Source: Mortierella sp. BCC40632 (lineage: Eukaryota; Mortierellomycota; Mortierellomycetes; Mortierellales; Mortierellaceae). Taken from it: DNA of 64,000 bases. Made by a program: the position numbers and the translations under genes. The notes below the pieces were generated by a model. It was given only the letters and a program-made list of their open reading frames with translations, was not told the origin of the DNA and ran no database searches. Position 1 is the first letter of the stretch, and every line of letters begins with the position of its first letter. Below, piece after piece: positions 47,479-56,962 of the stretch. The DNA lies in the NCBI GenBank assembly GCA_011634665.1, contig WAEK01000006.1, positions 2,672,001 through 2,736,000 on the forward strand, read 5' to 3'.

Positions 47479-48254
47479 CGCAAGCAGAAAGGTCTATTCC
47501 ATTGTCACGAGAACACAAAGTAAAGTAGACTCAAAGACATACGTAATGAGGACAGACTGATTGTCGCGGTCTTGGAGCATGTCATGATAGGCAGCATCCG
47601 CAACAGCAAAGATGTGAGGTGACATCTCATGTCGCCGCTTGTTCCTGTATGAAAGGACGACTTCATCGGTGTAGATGCCAAGTTTTCGGTAGGGATTCAC
47701 TGCGACCAAGAAAAGCCCTGAGTAGGTCTAGATAAGGTAGATTCGCACAATGGTATAGGCCTTTTGGATTAGCCTTTGAGGGAGCAGAGGGCGAGGGTGC
47801 CGCATTGGAATCCACAAAAAAGAGAACATACATAGATGAGGTTGGAGTGGTAGCGTAGCCGCATGTTGTGGATGACAGAGGCTTCATTAAGGTAAGTGAG
47901 TTCAGCCATGTCCTCAACTTTGTCAAACTTGGGAGGGTTCATCTTGCCCGTTTGGTTAATGTGCACTATCTTGACCTATTAGTGACATTGAGGAGTAGAA
48001 TGGTTAAGGCTTGCACCTCTCTGGAAAGAGAGTTATGTTGATTTGGGAGACGTAGGTTAGCGACCACCACTTACAAGGCCATTGTTTAGATGCACTTGAA
48101 TCTGGTCGCCCTCTTCCTTGGAGACCCAAGCAGCAACAAAGCCTTCTTCTTTGTCTTCCACCCAGACCCATTTTTTCTCGTTAAAGGCCGCCTGTGCCAC
48201 TGCATCGACGACCACGCCCCGGTACGCCTTGGATCGTTGGGCAAGATCTTCCAT
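40386..48254 (-). CDS. myo2: Conventional class II myosin heavy chain
   Basis: Nine exons on the minus strand: 48254-48075, 47975-47832, 47727-47543, 47380-47188, 47075-46913, 46764-46076, 45984-45277, 45148-40964 and 40844-40386. Together they encode 2,301 aa in one frame. It is the actin motor expected in the cytokinetic ring and septum. A short SH3-like N-terminal region (residues 1-60) precedes the motor: [21 protein letters not shown]-loop GESGAGKT (171-178), switch I NNNSSRFGKF, switch [22 protein letters not shown], and the actin-binding [11 protein letters not shown] converter and neck follow with an IQ-like [10 protein letters not shown]. Residues from about 850 on are nearly uninterrupted heptad coiled coil in a single 4.2-kb exon. 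The start follows an in-frame TAG. It is longer than most fungal homologues. Confidence 0.95.
47381..47542 (-). other. Myosin intron 3 with facing T18 and A35 tracts
   Basis: The 162-bp intron between exons 3 and 4 holds T18 (47382-47399) and about A35 (47443-47477) on the plus strand, about 43 bp apart. In the transcript these become U and A runs that can pair. The splice sites themselves are canonical (GTATGT, TAG). Confidence 0.8.
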
Positions 48255-49291
48255 CAGCAAGTCGGCTCTGTTCTTTATCTGGTTCGTGTCAAGTTGGAAT
48301 GTGGGCAGTTGCTAATCGCTACTGATCGTCCTGAGTGTTGCGTTGGAGGCTCTTGTTGCACTCTTTTTGTTTTTATGTCGGTGAAGAGGAATGTTCTCTC
48401 TCAAATCTCACTGGTCAGCACGCGTGACTTTGCTACGTCTAGAGAAGCTTATTTTGTTTCGCGCCCTGTGTGGTCTGAAGGAAGCACGGTGAGGAGGAGG
48501 TGGGGATGTCGGTCAAAAGGTGGAGTAAGAGTAATGAAAGAAGGAATGAGAGGAATCGTAGAATGGTGTGATGCGTAAAAGTGCAGAGGAGAAAGAGGGA
48601 AAGAGAGAGTGGTGGCGGGAAGGCGGAGGAAGGCGATCCACAGACCAGGATAAGAAAAAAGGGGTGAGGCGGTTCGAGAGAGAGAGCGAGAAAAAAAAAA
48701 AACCGTGTCAGCTGCAGCCAGCATCCGCACCACATGAGGTCGAAAAGGGGTGGCCCTGTGTGAGGGTCAAGTTAGTCCTCCTCGGCACTGCCCGCCGTAC
48801 AGGGCCTTGCCATGCCTTTGGCCATACCTCTTTGCTCATGCTCATGCCCACGGTGCCATGCTTTCTGTGTTCACTATCTTTCCTTGGCTTGCGCTCCACA
48901 AAGCCTGCCCTGTGTATTCTCCTGTTCTCAGGGCTGCGTGTATTGTCATGTCGTCAGTGGTGGTCATCTGCCCCGGTCAGGCCATGCTTCTTTGCCCCTT
49001 TTTTACCCCTCACCCCCATCATTGCCCAACAGCCATAAGCCCAGTCGCATTCCAAGTTTGATTAGACGTTGTTAACACTATATTTCATGAACATGAGATG
49101 AAAAAGAAAAAGAAAAGTAAAGGAAGAAAAAAAAATAAAAATCTGCCAGTGTTCCCAGAAAAAAACAAAACAAAACAGTACTGTCGAAGAAAAAAAGTGT
49201 TCCCTTCATATCATTTCCTCTGCAAAAGTGCTCTAGTAATACCCCCACGTCGCAGTGCTTCGAGAGAAAAAGACAGAATGCTCAGGGTTGC
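48255..49291. other. Intergenic region upstream of myosin and downstream of CCT3
   Basis: Presumed to be the myosin promoter and leader plus the CCT3 3' end. It has a pyrimidine/purine asymmetric stretch at 48490-48700 and A-rich sequence at 49100-49200. No gene is supported. Confidence 0.5.
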
Positions 49292-51740
49292 TTATTGCTC
49301 GGGCTGCATATCGCCTTCAGGCATCTCCTGTTGCTCGGGTGCTCCCCTGCCTCCCTGCTGTGCACGCTGACCAGACAATCCAGAGACAATATCATCAACT
49401 CTCAGGAGCAGGCATGACGACTCGATAGCTGTCTTGATCGTCTGCACCTTGACAGCATTTGGCTCCCAAATACCATACTCGTGCATGTCCACAATCTTTC
49501 CTGCATGTCCGTCAATGCCCCAAGAGTGGTTGCCAGTTGCATGCTTGGCACGAAGAGATGTCAGGATCTTAATTGCATTGCCACCGCAGTTCTGGATCAA
49601 AGTGCGAGGGATCACTTCCATGGCCTCAGCAACAGCTCTGTAGGGCCATTGAACAGTGCCCTCGAGGGTCTTGCTCTTCTCCATCAAACCCACAGAGATG
49701 GCCATCTCGGTCGCTCCTCCACCAGGGGACAACTTGGGGTTGAAGTAAACGTTGCGGGCCACCGACATGGCGTCCATCAAGTTGCGCTCAATCTCGTTCA
49801 ATACATCCTTAGAGGGTCCGCGAAGGACAACAGTGCATGCCTTGGGGTCCTTGCATCCTGTCAAGAATGAGAAGTACCTAATCAAAAGTGGACATGGACA
49901 CGAAGGAATCGTTAGCATTCGAGCAATGCCCTTGTAGAAATAAGCAAAAGGGATCAAAGAACAAAATCTTAAGATGACAAAAAAATGAGCCTACTCGTCA
50001 CCAATCTTCTCGACCGCGAAGAGACCGCAGGCAGTTCCGACATCCGACTCCTTTAAGTCATCAACTCTGTTAACGATTGTTGCTCCAACAGCACGTGCGA
50101 TACGGTTGTTGTCAGTCTTGCGGACACGGCGAATAGCTGTGATGTTGGCCTTGACAAAGTAATGCTGAGCAAGATCGGAGACACCCTTCTCCGTGAAGAC
50201 CAGATCAGGCTTCAATTCAATAATCTTATCACACATGGTCTTGATCTGCTCTTCCTCAATCTGCAAGATTCTAGCCCAGTCCGACTCCTTGGTCACCTCA
50301 ATGTTGGTCTGCGACTCGCCCTTCTTGTACTCGAGAGGGCAATCCAAAAGAATAATACGTGGGTTCTCGATACGGCGACGCATCTTTGGGTGGGTAACAT
50401 CCTTGTTGAGCATAACTCCATCCAATACACGCGACTCTTCGATCTCTCCTCCAGGGATCTAATAGCAATATTAATAGTGGCGGTTGACTCGGTTAGTATT
50501 TAGTTGTGATCAAGAGACAAGACGGGACGGGTAATAAAAAGAGCATACCTTCTCCACACGAGCATAGCGCTTAATGTCGACCTCCCGACGTCCATCGACC
50601 TCAATGGCAACACAGCGGACGGCATCCAAAGCAAGCTTGCACATCATGTCGCTCCAGCGGCTGACAAACTTTGTGCCGATCGAAGTCTTGACCAAATCCA
50701 GCATCTCCTTGGGATCGTTGACGTTCACGGGGACAGAGATCTTTTCTACGATCTCGATCGCATCCTCCAAGGCCTGCTTGAAGGCAGCAATGATGACAAT
50801 AGGGTGAATGTTACGCTCGAGATAAGGAAGAGCCTGGGCAAGAACCTCACCAGCTATAAAGAGTGGTTGGAAAGGTCGGGGACCCGATTTGTTATTAGAT
50901 CAGATGGTCTACTCTCGAGTCTCTTTTTGAAAGGAAGGCATAGAAGTTCCCCCAAAACGACACACTTACCAAGGATAATGACGCTGGTGGTTCCATCACC
51001 GACTTCCTCGTCCTGTGTTCTGGCAAGTTCGATCATGCTCTTAGCAGCTGGGTGAGCAACCTCGACTTCTCGCAGGATGGCGTTTCCGTCATTGGTCAGC
51101 ACGATGCCTCCCATGGGGTCCAGCAACATCTTCAACATGGAGCGAGGTCCAAGACACGTCCTGATGATATCCGCAACGGTCTGTCCGCCAAAAAAATGGT
51201 TGGGAAGAAGCAAAGATGGGTAATTTAGACTCGGCTTCAGGTTTTCTTTCTAAGATCAGGCGCATTGTGATCTGTGCCACCTTCCATCACCTATTTCTCG
51301 GCCATTTCATTTAGAGTCAATTTCAGAGATGAATAGGTTTACCTTAGCAGCGGTAATGTTGGAGACTTGAGCCTTGCGACCAGTCTCGCGCTCCATGTTG
51401 GTGTCTATTTTCGTATCATGGTTGCATGAGTTTCTTTTAAGATTAGTATTCAGGCCCAAAAGAACTCAACATGAACATCCTGGCTGATCTGGCAACTATT
51501 CGTGGGCACGCGTTAATTGAGGCCTAGTCATGGAGGATGGGCGTCAAAAGGTTCTTCGTGCGTGGCATTCGCGGGATCAGCGGCATTCTTAAGCATGTAA
51601 AGATGGTGATCGCGCCGGTAAGGACCAGGATCAGGCTCCACAGCACGAGTCGTGTCGCTTTGAGGTCCGAGAGCTATGCCAACGTGTGTCAGAGAGGGGG
51701 GGATGGATGGTGACGTACTCATCACAATGACTTGACTCAT
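49292..51740 (-). CDS. CCT3: Chaperonin CCT/TRiC gamma subunit
   Basis: Six exons on the minus strand: 51740-51719, 51404-51343, 51180-50970, 50853-50549, 50458-49995 and 49877-49292, giving 549 aa. It is one of eight paralogous subunits of the cytosolic ring that folds actin and tubulin. The first exon is only 22 nt; it gives MSQVIVMNTN, matching the short N-terminal strand of CCT3. Group II chaperonin blocks are present: TCLGPRSMLKMLLDPMGGI, TNDGNAI (57-63), GDGTTSV (89-95, ATPase Asp), and GGGATEMA. CCT3-typical segments are IPGGEIEESRVLDGV, MRRRIENPRIILLDCPLEY and EYGIWEPNAVKVQT. The tail is Gln/Glu-rich. It is divergent from the PTH gene. Confidence 0.96.
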
Positions 51741-52113
51741 CTTGGATAGGGTAATGGCAAGGGGAGATGGGGTGAGGGTTCAAGGGTGGTGATGGGATGG
51801 GAGAGAGTAAGGATGGATAGGATGGCGAGTACGATCTCGTTTTTACAACAGGCGCTGCTTTTCTCTCGAAGCAGAATTAAGCCAGAGGGACTGTGAAGCT
51901 GATGGAACGAAACAGAAGGCGGCCCCTCAGGGACACTACTGGTACTGCAGCTCGAGGAGGTACAGAACGAACGAGTGAGAGAGGGGACCGCTTACGGGGC
52001 ACATGGCCTCACACCTCCCACGGAGAGGACTTTGGAATGGTTCGACTGCGGCCAGGCCAGGGACGATGACAAAAAAAGAAAAAAAAGTTGAGACGCAGCT
52101 CTCTCTGCGGCAA

Positions 52114-52120
52114 TATAAAG
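52114..52120 (+). promoter_or_regulatory. TATA-like element upstream of the Pth gene
   Basis: TATAAAG sits about 105 bp before the ATG at 52225 in the divergent CCT3/PTH intergenic region (484 bp). Confidence 0.35.
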
Positions 52121-52224
52121 GTGATCCGGATCAGCATTGATCGGGACAAATCATTCTCGCCGCTCCTCATTCTCTCTTCTCTTCTACCATCGTTCATCCA
52201 CTCGCCAACCCACTCTTTCAAGGA

Positions 52225-53160
52225 ATGTCCTCACCACTAATCTTTCGCAAGAATATCCTGGTACGAGCCCCTCGTTCCTGCCTGTCTACCTTTTTTTTTT
52301 TTTTTTTTTTTACGCTTTGATCGCCTAGCATTAACGCAGCTCACTTTTCTGTACTCTATCGCTCTTGTTTTTGGTAGATCGTCGGGCTGGGTAACCATAC
52401 CCACCCAGGAACCCGCCATAATGTCGGCATGATGGTCGTTGATAGCCTTGCTCAGCGGTTCAATGCCAAGTGGTCAAAGAATTCCGTTTGGCAGTCCGAG
52501 GTGGCAGTTGCAACTACCACCCTCACATTCAAGGCGTCAGCAAAGTTCTTGCATATGCACACATCAAAGTCAACCCCTAAACCTCAAAATGCCATCATCA
52601 AAGACCCAGCAACTCCAGAAGACGAAGCATCTGATGACCCTGCCACAGCCAAGAAGAGCAAACCAACCTATAGTGTCGAACTGAATCTCACATTTCTCAA
52701 GCCTCTCCAGCTGATGAATGTCTGTGGCTCTTCGGTTTCCCGTGCAGGTAAGATAAACTAGTCTCTGACACCTTGCCTCGTATTACCAACACGAAGACAG
52801 CCGTTACTTACACTCAGTGTTCATTCTTTTCTTTTAGTCCGCGACCTCGGCATCAAGTCAAACGATATCCTAATTGTCCATGACGACATGGAGCGTGATC
52901 TCGGGAAAATTTCATTCAAGAGCTATGGATCTGCAAATGGACATAACGGCATCAAATCATGCATGAAATCCCTCGGTACTCAACACTTTCAGCGTCTTCG
53001 TATTGGCATTGGTCGTCCACCTGTCGGAGGTCGGTCACCCGAAACCGTTTCTCGCTTTGTCCTCGGAAAATTCAAACCCTTGGAAATTCAGGCATTGGAG
53101 GACCTTGTCTACGACAAGGCTGGAGATGAGATTCTTCGGGTCAATGCTAAACCCAACTAA
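52225..53160 (+). CDS. PTH1: Peptidyl-tRNA hydrolase (Pth1 family)
   Basis: Three exons, 52225-52260, 52378-52747 and 52838-53160, giving 242 aa. It cleaves peptidyl-tRNA released from stalled ribosomes; in fungi this family is usually mitochondrial. The 36-nt first exon joins to give NILIVGLGNHTHPGTRHNVG, with catalytic His26 in RHN. FLKPLQLMN, VHDDMERDLGK and GHNGIKS follow in family order. An acidic/Lys-Pro insert of about 40 residues (near 73-108) separates the first two blocks and is absent from bacterial enzymes. No clear targeting peptide precedes the fold, so location is uncertain. Confidence 0.93.
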
Positions 53161-53623
53161 GTCAGCAAATACCCGCATTACCACTGTCGATTGCCGCCTG
53201 AACCCTCTGACGTAACAAGACGGGAGTTTCTACCGACTTGGCCCTGGGCTCGACTGGCAAGCTGCAGCCATAGTCCACACATTGTGGGTTACAGTAGAGA
53301 AATAGTGACTCAAGGAACGGTCAGATCCGCTTTGCCTCCTTTGACAGAAAAACTCCCGACTGCGGCCATGGCTCTGAGCTGGCCTTGATACAATTACAGT
53401 TCGTACCACCAAGAAAAAAAAAAAGGCTAGGACTTGTACATACCCCCATTCAAGCGAATCCATTGCATAGAATAAAAACAGTTATAGAATCGATTTCTAT
53501 GGAGGTGCTTGGGAGAGTAAGAGAGTGAGAAAAAGAACGGGGAAATGTCATTCGCCTCCAATCATCTGGTTACACTATGGTCTTTTTTATATGAGGCAGT
53601 GGATTAAATAGTCCTTTAACTAT
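53161..53623. other. 3' flank of the Pth gene up to the LTR element
   Basis: No gene is seen. AATAAA at 53471-53476 may end the upstream transcript. Confidence 0.45.
53619..53623 (+). repeat. 5' target-site duplication of the LTR element
   Basis: actat precedes the 5' LTR. The 3' LTR is followed by ctat, preceded by the LTR's own terminal a. The duplication is therefore 4 bp (ctat) with TG...CA ends, or 5 bp if the element ends one base earlier. Confidence 0.6.
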
Positions 53624-53994
53624 TGCGGCGTAGAGGACCAGCACAGGGGGAAAGAGCTCGCACTACTTGGCAGGCAGGTGTGTGAAACCTATTGGGAAAG
53701 GGGATTGCCAGCATAGAAGAGGGAAACATACTGATCACGACGCGTATCACCGTTCTATAGAAGAGAACAAGGCAAGAGAAAAGACTCGCAAATGAACAAT
53801 ATCTAGCTACAGGATCGCACCCCCGGGGCGGGCGGACGAGTGGACCTGCTCCAGACGGTAAGTATTCACAAACGGATCGGGAAAATAAAAGGAAGAAAAA
53901 AAAAACTGTCTTTATTGTCTGGTGTCGAGGGACACCATTTATACCCCCAGGCCCAGGGGCCAGAAGATCGCCCAGTCGTATTTACTACACCACA
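53624..53994 (+). repeat. 5' LTR (371 bp)
   Basis: Begins TGCGGCG and ends CACCACA. It matches 56461-56831 along its length; I see only two single-base indels (a G gained in the GA run after TCTATAG, and one A in a poly-A run). It contains AATAAA and a perfect 6-bp hairpin GGTGTC-GAGG-GACACC. Confidence 0.88.
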
Positions 53995-54068
53995 CCTCTC
54001 TGATCCCCGTGCCTCTTCGATACCCAACTGGATATCGCAGCTGCCAAGTGAGTAGCTCTACTCTTTTG

Positions 54069-54099
<31 letters not shown>

Positions 54100-54377
54100 T
54101 GTGACATCTCCTTGCTCAAAGCACCACCAAGTGATCTTGACGATCTGATTGGTCCACCATCATCATCTGATTGACTCAATCTCATCTGATGTTTCCAAAA
54201 AATAAAATAAAATAAGAGTTCGAACATGGGCTCGACAAGAAGACATCCCCTCTTCATTTGTCCTGTCCACTCGTTGTCTGCTTTTTTTTTTTTTTTTTTT
54301 GAACCTGCTCTTTGACCTGCCACTTCTGCTTTGATACCCTTCCGGGAACGCCCTTTCACCGTTATCACCCAACCACC

Positions 54378-55483
54378 ATGCCCCGCCCACGTTCAGGAAA
54401 CAATCAGCAAGGTCGTGTTGGCGATGGGCCGAGCGCTGGGACTCTTCGACAGCACATCCCAAGGCCACCCTTAGGGGGAGGTCAAATTAATATCCTGTTT
54501 AGCCCCCCAGTGGTTGCGGAGGGATCATCCGAAGAACCTCCTCCATTCGATCAGCCGACTCAGATACTGGAGCGCGAACTGTGGTCGGATGCGTTTGTGG
54601 CCAATTCGGACGGCGAGGATGGCGATGAGTCTCCCCGCGCACCGCAAAGGTGCAGACCAAGACAGGAAAAAGACTCTTTCTTGAGGACGCGACGGACGTT
54701 GTGCCTGCAACAGAGAGGCCTCTCATCGATCGGCATGTAGGGTCCGAGAGAGACGAGGAATCATCTATTCCGGGTGCAAGGGCTTCTGCGGATGCTGGAT
54801 CTTCACAGCGTCCAAATGAGACGACTCGTGGGGCAAGTCCTTCGGGTCCAGGCACGAGGAGTTCTCCTGCGCTGAATTTGCAGGGGTCGGGTTCTCGCTC
54901 ACAGGAGGGGAGTCCATCTGGTCTCGGTAAACGGAAACAACGAAGTGATGAGGAAGTTCCTGGCTGGTCCAGGAAGGCTCACGGGACCCCTTCGATGCTC
55001 GCTGATCTGTCGTCCTATCAGCAGTTGTTCCGGCGTTGGGAGCACCTAGAGCTACTCCGTTCCGAACTAGCGTTCAAGGCTCTCCATGATCCGACGATGT
55101 GCGCCAGACCCATAGATGTTCTTGGGGCCGCTCAAGACCTGGGCCGCTATACAATCACTGGCTTGGGGGTCAGCAGGACTTCCATGGATATCATCCATAG
55201 TCAATTTCTCTTGGAGAGCTCCCTTCGTTCCTTAGTCCAACATCAATCTGCGCTAATGCAACATGAGGCCGCCCTTCGCGAGAATGGACAACGTCTCGAC
55301 GCCATAGGCCATAGCCTGGATCGACATAACCTGGAAGCCTGGAAACACGCCAAGCGTATCAGGCCTTATATTCGTGAGGCCGAGGAGATGGAGGAGGAGA
55401 ATCTTGAAGCCGCTCGAGGTGGAGAAACTGATGAGGATGAACCAGAAGAGGATCAAGATGGAACGCACGGCAGAAATATGTGA
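54378..55483 (+). CDS. Unfamiliar Gag-like protein inside the LTR element
   Basis: ATG at 54378 opens a frame (MPRPRSGNNQQ) that runs to about 54645. The coding then continues one base out of frame (QTKTGKRLFLEDATDVV) to a stop at 55483, for about 368 aa in all. The N-terminal half is Pro/Ser/Gly-rich and disordered. The C-terminal 170 residues are predicted by eye to be helical (SYQQLFRRWEHLELLRSELAF, LVQHQSALMQHEAALRENG) and end in a strongly acidic tail. It has no zinc knuckle. Position and architecture suggest a capsid-like Gag, but I recognise no family. The frame change could be a mutation, an assembly indel or a programmed shift. Confidence 0.55.
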
Positions 55484-55502
55484 AATGGGGAAACCAAGGT
55501 TG

Positions 55503-55535
<33 letters not shown>

Positions 55536-55714
55536 TTTTTTTTTTTTTTTTTTTTTTTTTGAGATGATCATGGTCGCCACAGGGAATAGGGGAAGGGTGA
55601 AAGGAAAAGGACAAGGACGAGGGGGGAAAGGACAGGGAAGAGAACAAACAAATGGAAGGAGTCAAAGAGAAAGGACAAAAAATAAAGATAAATAATAATA
55701 ATAACAAAAAACTG

Positions 55715-56185
55715 CTTTGCAAACTGCGGGCACGAGGATCTCCTCCCTGCTCCCTTCTAGTCGATCCGTTCATTTACTTTATCACCCACCAACGGCGAGC
55801 CGTCCGTCCTCAACCTGAACAACCGTTACTTAATTTCCGGAGACGACTTCCTGCCTTTTCTACAAAAGGAATCGAGGGAGTGTGGATTGGGAAACTGTTC
55901 GGGGTCATCTTAAGCTTTGAGCCGGCAAATATTGAACATCAGGGACCTTTGGCCGTAGAAAGAATAGAGGGAAGAGAGCAGTTGGTGATCCATGGCAACC
56001 CGTGGCTTTGTCATTTCAAAGTGGTAACGAAAACACTTGAACCGACAACTAAACTCCGGCTGAAAATATTTTACGGATCTGAGGGGTGGTGGGGGGAGGC
56101 ATGCCATCAAAGGACAAATATTTTGAAAAGGGTATGTCGTGGGTGCAAGTGTGAAATGGAGCAGGGTCTGGCGAATCGCTTCTGA
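55715..56185 (+). other. Possible degenerate protease-like segment of the LTR element
   Basis: An open frame reads REQLVIHGNPWLCHFK and then TTKLRLKIFYG. This faintly resembles the C-terminal 'hLGxPWL' part of retropepsins, but no DTG/DSG active site is present. It may be chance or a decayed pol fragment. Confidence 0.25.
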
Positions 56186-56460
56186 TGGAGATAACTTGTG
56201 GTGGTGGAGGGTATCGCCCATCGATGGCTCAGCGTGTGTCAGAAAGGTCGAAAAAAAAGTAATGTGATGAAAAAAAAAAAGAAAAAAAAAAAAAAAAAAA
56301 GGTACAAAAATATGAAAACAACAAGAACAGTGAAAGCAACGTCTTGATCGGTTGTTTGTTTTATCTAGGGGGAGAGTGCAATCATTGAAGATGACCTTCC
56401 GCTAGAACCTCTTATTGAGTATCCGACAATGGTTGCCCAGGTTCTCCACCATTTTTTCTG

Positions 56461-56831
56461 TGCGGCGTAGAGGACCAGCACAGGGGGAAAGAGCTCGCAC
56501 TACTTGGCAGGCAGGTGTGTGAAACCTATTGGGAAAGGGGATTGCCAGCATAGAAGAGGGAAACATACTGATCACGACGCGTATCACCGTTCTATAGAGA
56601 GAGAACAAGGCAAGAGAAAAGACTCGCAAATGAACAATATCTAGCTACAGGATCGCACCCCCGGGGCGGGCGGACGAGTGGACCTGCTCCAGACGGTAAG
56701 TATTCACAAACGGATCGGGAAAATAAAAGGAAGAAAAAAAAACTGTCTTTATTGTCTGGTGTCGAGGGACACCATTTATACCCCCAGGCCCAGGGGCCAG
56801 AAGATCGCCCAGTCGTATTTACTACACCACA
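56461..56831 (+). repeat. 3' LTR (371 bp)
   Basis: Partner of 53624-53994, nearly identical, followed by ctatatgac. Its right edge is 131 bp from the stop codon of the tRNA ligase gene, so it may lie in or just beyond that gene's 3' UTR. Confidence 0.88.
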
Positions 56832-56962
56832 CTATATGACATGGTCAATGGGTAAGAAGATCATTGTTCGTTCAGAGCCATAAAATATGTATTCTCAGGG
56901 GGAGGAGGAGGGTTATCTTTTCTTTAATGATTTACTTGGTCTCTATCTTCGATTCTTATAGC

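Larger units (their letters stand above)
53624..56831 (+). mobile_element. Young non-autonomous LTR retrotransposon with Gag-like ORF
   Basis: A 3.2-kb element: near-identical 371-bp terminal direct repeats with TG...CA ends, 2.47 kb between them, and a 4-5 bp flanking duplication. No reverse transcriptase or integrase is encoded, so it must rely on another element. The interior has one long ORF (54378-55483) and a weak protease-like segment (about 55700-56185). I find no obvious tRNA-complementary primer site after the 5' LTR and no clear polypurine tract beside the 3' LTR. This resembles TR-GAG/LARD-type elements. It sits between the 3' ends of the Pth and tRNA ligase genes and interrupts neither. 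Confidence 0.8.

Noticed and set aside
48439..49061. Several overlapping 90-150 codon frames upstream of myosin
   Set aside because: Low-complexity composition, different frames on both strands and no splice sites or motifs.
53624..56831. Repeats as a simple segmental duplication
   Set aside because: TG...CA ends, equal lengths and a short flanking duplication fit LTRs better.
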